Below, piece after piece: positions 58,276-64,000 of a stretch of 64,000 nucleotides of DNA. This stretch comes from Epiperipatus broadwayi. Its lineage: Eukaryota > Onychophora > Udeonychophora > Euonychophora > Peripatidae. Numbering within the stretch: the stretch's first letter is position 1; each line of letters opens with the position of its first letter. The DNA lies in contig JAQFVV010000207.1 in assembly GCA_028023455.1 (NCBI GenBank), forward strand, positions 1,753,243 to 1,817,242, written 5' to 3'. The translations under genes and the position numbers were made by a program. The notes beneath the pieces are model-generated. The model saw only the letters and a list, made by a program, of their open reading frames with translations. It had not been told where the DNA came from and did not search any database.

Positions 58276-59030
58276 ATGAAGTCAGAAAGTATAGCAACCA
58301 AAATTTCATGCTTAAAGAATTTTTCAAAAAAAAGTAGAAGGGAATTCTAGTAAACAAAATGAGGCATCTCAGGAACTACCCATCACTGCACCATTTATGC
58401 AGATCCAGATCTTCCGTGGTGAACCACAGGAGAGTCCACAGGAACATATGGAAAATCTGAAGGTGATGTGTTCACTACATGCACTGAGCAACAGAAAACA
58501 AATGGCCATAGCTAGCCAGCATTTGGAAGCAACCGCTAAAGACTGGTGGCGATCATTGACACACAAACCAACAGATCTTGAAGAGTACTGCCGGGCACTA
58601 TGCAAGATTTTTTGGAGCGAAGAAAGACAGGAGTATATTTTGCGCACTATAACCAATGAAAAATTCCCAACTAATCACTAAGAAACATATGCGCAATTCT
58701 TTTTAAAGCAAGCCGCAAGACTCAGATCTCTACCAGATATCACATGGTCAGAATCACATATTATCCGTACCATACGACAGAACATGCCGATGAAGATGCA
58801 GGAAATGATGATCATAAGCCGGATCAACAAAATAAATGAAATGGCTGAGTTTTTGGTTTCAATAGACTATGGATTTAGTAATCCAGAAACAGATGGAACC
58901 CCAACATTGAACCCAGAACAAGGGAAGGGGGACATACAGGAATGCCCAGAATATTTAAAGAAACAATGGAATCAGTTTAAACCAGATGGTAGCCAGATGA
59001 CTAACATAATATGGGAAAAAGAAAATGTGG
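58276..59030 (+). pseudogene. gag: Gag part of the gag-pol frame, broken
   Basis: Capsid-type protein. The main frame is open from about 58316 and contains MQIQIFRGEPQESP at 58397, AKDWWRSLTHKP and FWSEERQEYIL. It stops at TAA 58679-58681 and continues in the same frame (ETYAQFFLKQAARL, MAEFLVSIDYGFS) into the protease. A plausible initiator ATG at 58276 is in a neighbouring frame and would need a slip in the A8 run at 58326-58333. No CCHC knuckle is present. The closest relative here is the minus-strand Gag at 7809-8906. Confidence 0.85.
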
Positions 59031-59560
59031 AGAATGTTACAACCACTAGCTTGTGTCCTATTATTGAAGTGATGATAGAATCCACCAAGGTATTAGCGCT
59101 AGTGGATTCAGGAAGCCAAGCATCGATCGTATCAAAGGCATGGATTAAAAGTGTAGAGAGAGAATGGGAAATCATGCAATTGCCAACACGTCCCATCCAG
59201 TTGACCTTAGCTAATGGGAAAAGAATCATGAGCGAGAACAGTCAAATCTGGCTAGAGGTGAAGATCAATGAGAGATTGATGGGCCATACTTTCTTGATTG
59301 TATCTGGACTGATCTATGATATGGTGTTGGGTTCCGACTTTCTAACCCAAAATCATGGAATTATCGATTATTTTGGAAGAAAATGCCTGTTCGACAATGA
59401 ATCAACACATTTCAAAGTGACCCACCAAGCCGTACCTGAGAAGCAAAGCTGCTTGATCCAGCCTGTTGATTCCGCATTGATTGAAAAAAAGGTCCATGAC
59501 TCAGCTATTACAGAGTCCAAAGATAAAAGAAGTATCCAAAGCATATTAGAAAATTATGCT
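59031..59560 (+). pseudogene. pol: Aspartic protease domain of Pol
   Basis: The same frame reads EVMIESTKVLALVDSGSQASIVSKAW (in part: LALVDSGSQASIV), the DSG active site of retroelement aspartic proteases at about 59104. Then come QLTLANGKRI and LIYDMVLGSDFL, the flap and the ...LGxDFL motif. The protease would cut Gag-Pol into mature proteins. This stretch itself has no internal stop, but it lies downstream of the broken gag. Confidence 0.88.
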
Positions 59561-60983
59561 CAGGTGTTTGCCCAGACTCCTGGAAAAATAAAGGGGTATA
59601 CTCATAGAATTCGTGTGAAGGAGGAATTGTACACCCAATCCAAAACATACCCCATCCCATTCCAGTACCGGGATGAGGTGGAAAAGCAGATTCAACAGAT
59701 GATCGAGTGGGACATTATTGAGCGGAGCCCATCTCCCTATAACAATCCGTTAGTTGTGGTGAAAAATAAATGGAGATTTGCGGCTATGTTTGGACGCACG
59801 AAAATTAAACAGCATGACCATCCCTGAGAGAGACATCCCGCTACCGGTCCAGGAGGTATTTGTCCAGTTGGCAGGGAAGATGATCTTTTCTACCTTAGAC
59901 CTTACCGCCAGTTATTGGCAGATGGCCCTAGATCCTCGTGACCGAAAGAATATCGTGTTTCGGAATGGAGGACATACCCATGTGTTTAAGCGAGTTGCCT
60001 TTGGACTCATTAATAGTGGGGCAGGTCTAATGCGATGTTTAAAATAAGTCCTATCCAAAGAGGTACAGAAAAATATGGTCTGCTATGTGGACGATATAGT
60101 AATTGCATCAAAAAACATCACTGAACATTTGAAATGCCTTGAACAATTTTTCCATGAATGTGCCCAAGAAAACATAACTATTAACTTGGAAAAGAGTCGC
60201 TTTGCGGTAAAAGAAATTACATTCCTTGGGCATGTTGTAACTGAGGACGGGGTCAAAGTCCACCCTGACAAAGTAGAAGCCATCGAGCACTTCCCCAAAC
60301 CAAAAACTCGGAAACAAGTCCGATCTTTCTTGGGACTTTGTAACTTCTATCACCGGTTTTACCCAAATTTTGCTCATGAGACAGGAAAGCTGATAGAGTT
60401 ACTAAAGAAAGATCATAAATGGGAATGGACCGAAGCCCATGACAAGGATTTTGAGAACATAAAAAAAAATTTTCTTCAAGCTGTAATGTTGTGTCATCCT
60501 GATTTTACAAGGACCTTTTACGTCCAGACTGATAGTAGCAAGCAGGGATTGGGGGCTGTGTTATTCCAAATTAATGAAGAAGGAAAGCATCAGGTGCTCT
60601 ATTTTTGTAGCCGCTCCTTAAAGAGAGCCGAAGTACACTATTCCACCACGGAACAAGAAACCCTAGCAATCGTTTGGGCGTGCCAGAAATTCTGTCAATT
60701 TCTCCTGGGGTCTGATGTGGTCATAGTAACCGATCACAAATGTTTGGAATTCTTGAATAAGAGTTTCCTTACAAATGATCGATTGATCCGGTGGAGCCTG
60801 GCCCTCCAACAGTTTCAATACAGAGTGGCTTACTGCCCAGGACATGAGAACATTGTGGCAGATATCCTAAGCCGCCATCCTGTACCTGCCAGTATCCAAA
60901 ATCCTCAGCTGAATGACCAGACCCTCAGAATCATGGCCACAACCACGAAGACCCCTATGGAAACCGATTTGACAAATCTATGA
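59561..60983 (+). pseudogene. pol: Reverse transcriptase and RNase H of Pol
   Basis: RT begins YPIPFQYRDEVEKQIQQM, with IIERSPSPYNNPLVVV. A frameshift near 59774-59781 moves reading to the next frame (LCLDARKLNSMTIPERDIPL, FSTLDLTASYWQMAL). A stop TAA at 60045-60047 comes just before the catalytic YVDD box (60084-60095). The thumb follows (FLGHVVTEDGVKVHPDKV). RNase H carries its acidic residues in VQTDSSKQGLG, TTEQETLAIVWA, VTDHKCLEFL and NIVADILSRH. The segment ends at TGA 60981-60983, in frame with the integrase. Active-site residues are intact, but the breaks prevent a full product. Confidence 0.93.
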
Positions 60984-62141
60984 TATTGGCAAGATGACCA
61001 ATATGCTAACATTATCTCCAACCTGGGAACCAATCACCTAATGTGTACAAACAAAAGAAATGCACGGCGATACTCCCAATTCCGTTTAAAAGATGGAATC
61101 CTCCAATGTAAGACCAAAGACATGGAGAGCCCATGGAAAATCATGACACCAAATAAGATTAGGATGCAACTGATCGAACATGTCCACAAAACCTTGGGAC
61201 ATTATGGGCCACGGAAAACTGAGGAAGCCTTGAGACGTCAATTTTACTGGCCAGGTATGTACACACAGATCCTCACAGTGTTACGGAAATGTGCAATGTG
61301 TGCCCGGACTAAGTTTCCGAACAAGTCTTATGCTGGAACTATGAAACCCATAACTGCATCAAGGCCCAATGAGTTAATTGCAATCGACCACTACGGCCCA
61401 TTGCCCAAATTTAGAAATTTCCAATATTTACTCGTGACCTATGATGTTTTTTCCAAATATGTACGAGCATATCCTGTCCAGGCTGCAGACTCAAGGAATA
61501 CGATTCGGACCCTCCAAGATAAACAATTCCCTGAGGTGGGAAAACCTAATTCTATTTTATCAGATCATGGTTCAGCCTTCACCTCTAGGGAATGGAAGGG
61601 CTGGCTTTTGAAGCAACAAGTCACTTATCGGTTGACATCGATTAGGATTCCCCAGTCTAACCCATGTGAAAGAGTCATGAGAGAACTCAATTGTCTCTTT
61701 CGCACCTACATATCAACCAACCACCGGGATTGGGTAAATAAAACTCCAGAAATAGTTAACTGTATAAACCAGACGATAAATGAGTCTACCGGTTTTACGC
61801 CCGAACGCCTTCATTATGGGAAGCCATGTCGCAACTTATTTCCAAACCTGGTGCTACTAGATGAAATAGTTATTGACCCTATTCGTGACCAAGAAGCTGC
61901 TAGAAGACGGTTGGCCCAGGCAGCCGAAAATCGCATAAAGAGGAGACAGATGCAATGTCACCAATTTCAGGAAGGGGATCAAGTATGGTTGAGATCCCCC
62001 AAGACTAGCAGTGTAGTAAAAAAGGAATTTAAAAAATTTTTTCCCTTGTATAGTGGACCATATCTTGTTCGGAAGAGATGTCATGAAAATGCTTTTCTAT
62101 TGGAAGGAGAAAATGGGTTTAGTGGCATCTATAATGCATGA
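60984..62141 (+). pseudogene. pol: Integrase of Pol
   Basis: Same frame as the RNase H after TGA 60981-60983, open from there to TGA 62139-62141. N-terminal HHCC zinc module: HKTLGH and KCAMCART with PRKTEEALRRQFYWPG between. Core: LIAIDHYGPLP (first Asp), SILSDHGSAFTS (second Asp), SNPCERVMREL (Glu), with 34 residues between the second Asp and the Glu. C-terminal GPY/F-type module: FPLYSGPYLVRKRCHENAF. Sequence after the final TGA (QLKPYTPP) still matches the usual integrase ending, so that stop is probably a slightly early one. Catalytic residues are all present. Confidence 0.93.
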
Positions 62142-62398
62142 CAATTGAAACCCTACACACCACCCAATCCTCATACCAAATATTTCAGTTGATAGAGAAA
62201 AAAATTGCAGTAAAATATCAAAATGAAAGATTCTTCTCCATACTAGAAATGTGAGTCATATAAGGCAGTTTTTTTTTTTGTCAACAAGAAGCAAATTTTT
62301 CAGGCTCATTTATTAAGGTTGTTTTTCTCACCAATATTATATTAGACTCCAACTAAGGTTTTTTTTTTTTTATTGATTTTTTTTTGTTTATCATTTTA

Positions 62399-62410
62399 AG
62401 TGGGGAAGAA
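62399..62410 (+). promoter_or_regulatory. Polypurine tract
   Basis: AGTGGGGAAGAA directly precedes the 3' LTR start TGAACC at 62411; the usual plus-strand priming site. Confidence 0.85.
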
Positions 62411-64000
62411 TGAACCAATCGATGTCTAATCATCATCGATGCTTCATGTGTCACCATCTACACTAACCTCCTAGGGGTCCGCAATTTAGACCCTGCTATA
62501 AATATATGCTATTCGCTCACACACTGTATGCCGAATCATTCTAAAGATTAGTGAAATTAATCTTTGTTTAGTAAAAATGAAACAGTAGTTTGAGCGATGC
62601 GTATATATATTTTGACTAAAGCAATAATTTTATTGCTGGAAAATACATTTGTAATTATTTTTATATCTGTGTGCATTTAATGTAACAACAAAGAAAAAAA
62701 TGGGGAAGGCTTGAAATACTGAAATTATCTTTGGTCAAATCGTTGTCTATAATTAAAATTTATAAATCTTAATTACAATCGAAAAACAAATCATTTATCA
62801 GTTTCAAATCTTTCAAAACAGCTAAAAGGGGTATTTCAAGCCTTATCTATTGAAAATATTTTACTAATTAAATGTTGTTTTTAAAAGGATTACAAAGATA
62901 AGGGTGGGGTATGAAATTGAATTCTGGGCAGTATTGAAAGGTTATAAAAGGAACCAGTGAACAAAAGAGACTTCACTTAGACTTTGAGTTTTACTTTGGA
63001 GTTTACTGTCAGTTTTTAGTCAATTGAGAATTACTTTTAAGAAGCCAACACAAGTTCAGCAAATGGGGCGTGAGTAGCGGAGCCGTCCACCTGTCTTTCC
63101 TCTCGGAGGATTGTCTACCAGCCATCAAACTTCCATCTGACTGGCCATATGAGATGACATAGAATTGCCAACCGTCCTGCCTGCCGCTATGCTGATATAT
63201 TCGGTAAAATCATGTAATTTAGAGCTGCCTTGATACGAACATTCACAGGTGATTTATAATTTGTAGCCAAATTAATTCATAGATCCGTTATGATATTCTG
63301 CTAATTTTGCTTTTAAACTCTCTCTCAGTAATCTTTTATTAATATCATGTATTTTAACTTACCTTTCACGCTTAATTAAATTATATATATATAAATGTGT
63401 GCGATTCCATTAAGATTTTATGTATTTTGTTTAATGTATAAATATGATTTATTTTCTTTAATATGCCAAAATCGCTAAGTTCGCGAGTCAAGGGGAAAAT
63501 AATTGTTTTACTTGGAAAAGGGTGGGCTTTATTTAAAAACTTATCAATAAAGTTTTGTTTATATTAAATAGCAATTGCTCGCGAATTTGGTTTCATTTTA
63601 AATTCATGATTCTTAAAGTAAATTAAAAAACTTTTACTGTGGATGAATTTTGCTTTAATTTTCTATTTTAAAAAAGATCGTGAACTTTCAACTTTCATAT
63701 AATTAATTCATTCCTCTTTGCTGGTGCCTGAAGGGAAAATCCTACCAGTTAATACGTATTTGGGAATCGATTCTTTAAATATAAATGTTGTTAGTTTAAT
63801 AATATTGTAAATAGTAACGTTATTATTCATTATGATCAGTTAAATGACTCAGAATTGGAAACAGATTATTGCGCAAGAGTTTAGACAATTTCCAAGTTTG
63901 AAAATTATATTATAAAATTTATATTCATGTCCAGTAATGTTGCTGGCATACATTTTCTTTCTGATATTTTATCTTTCCATTTTCTTGATTGTTTTATTAT
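62411..64000 (+). repeat. 3' LTR (truncated by the window end)
   Basis: Matches 54222-55809 nearly base for base, offset 8189 then 8191 after a 2-base TA indel near 63389. Continues beyond the window. Confidence 0.97.

Larger units (their letters stand above)
54222..64000 (+). mobile_element. Young Ty3/gypsy element with 2.9-kb LTRs (right end off window)
   Basis: Order on the plus strand: 5' LTR (54222-57118), tRNA-Lys type primer site (57140-57157), leader of about 1.1 kb, gag-pol (about 58276-62141), purine tract and 3' LTR (62411 to beyond 64000). Over the visible 1.59 kb the two LTRs differ by about nine substitutions and one TA indel, so the insertion is recent. The coding region nevertheless carries several stops and at least one frameshift, which suggests it was copied from an already defective template using enzymes in trans. 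The Gag resembles that of the gag-only element at 4.9-13 kb. Confidence 0.93.

Noticed and set aside
1-64000. CRISPR arrays, bacterial operons, rRNA or tRNA genes
   Set aside because: None seen; the content is eukaryotic repeats, and tRNA-like GGTTCGAA(A/C)CC boxes inside LTRs lack the rest of a tRNA.

Overview
The window is a strongly AT-rich, repeat-dominated stretch of a eukaryotic nuclear genome, almost certainly an invertebrate animal. The basis is the mix of animal-type Ty3/gypsy elements, degenerate LINEs, long (TA)n tracts, an N-filled assembly gap, and self-cleaving-ribozyme satellites of the kind described from metazoans. No single-copy host gene could be supported. The species cannot be fixed from sequence alone; AT-rich molluscs, cnidarians and flatworms would all fit.

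Layout, left to right. 1-4870: anonymous AT-rich DNA, a 500-base gap, a (TA)n tract and a near-perfect 69-bp-arm palindrome. 4928-13060: a minus-strand LTR retrotransposon with about 2.6-kb LTRs and a broken gag but no pol. 15600-16352: the 3' end of a LINE. 18735-20600: an old gypsy integrase fragment split by a 1,249-bp inverted-repeat DNA transposon with an 8-bp target duplication and a telomere-like block inside. 21355-22345: a 470-bp ribozyme repeat and a minus-strand integrase tail. 24305-27335: a probable solo LTR. 27348-28905: an array of roughly 402-bp repeats carrying type I hammerhead ribozymes, inverted in the middle. 29102-34419: an LTR-like repeat pair around a decayed gag-like coiled-coil region. 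39114-39289: a perfect 80-bp-arm palindrome. 39981-42614: a solo LTR with a TCAG target duplication. 44361-49584: a complete but dead minus-strand gypsy element inserted into an older coding-like sequence. 51240-53400: a dead RTE-like LINE containing an inverted pair of the second ribozyme repeat. 54222-64000: a young plus-strand gypsy element with 2.9-kb LTRs (the right LTR runs off the window) and a damaged gag-pol.

The most interesting content is two unrelated repeat families (about 402 bp and about 470 bp) that both encode type I hammerhead motifs with very short palindromic stem III. This is the architecture of animal retrozymes, non-autonomous elements thought to move through circular RNA. 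In the 470-bp family, stem I shows a compensatory C-G to U-A change between copies. The gypsy elements at 4.9-13 kb, 24-27 kb, 40-42.6 kb and 54-64 kb share LTR-end sequence and form one long-LTR lineage. At least one member has lost pol and must have moved in trans, if it moved after that loss.
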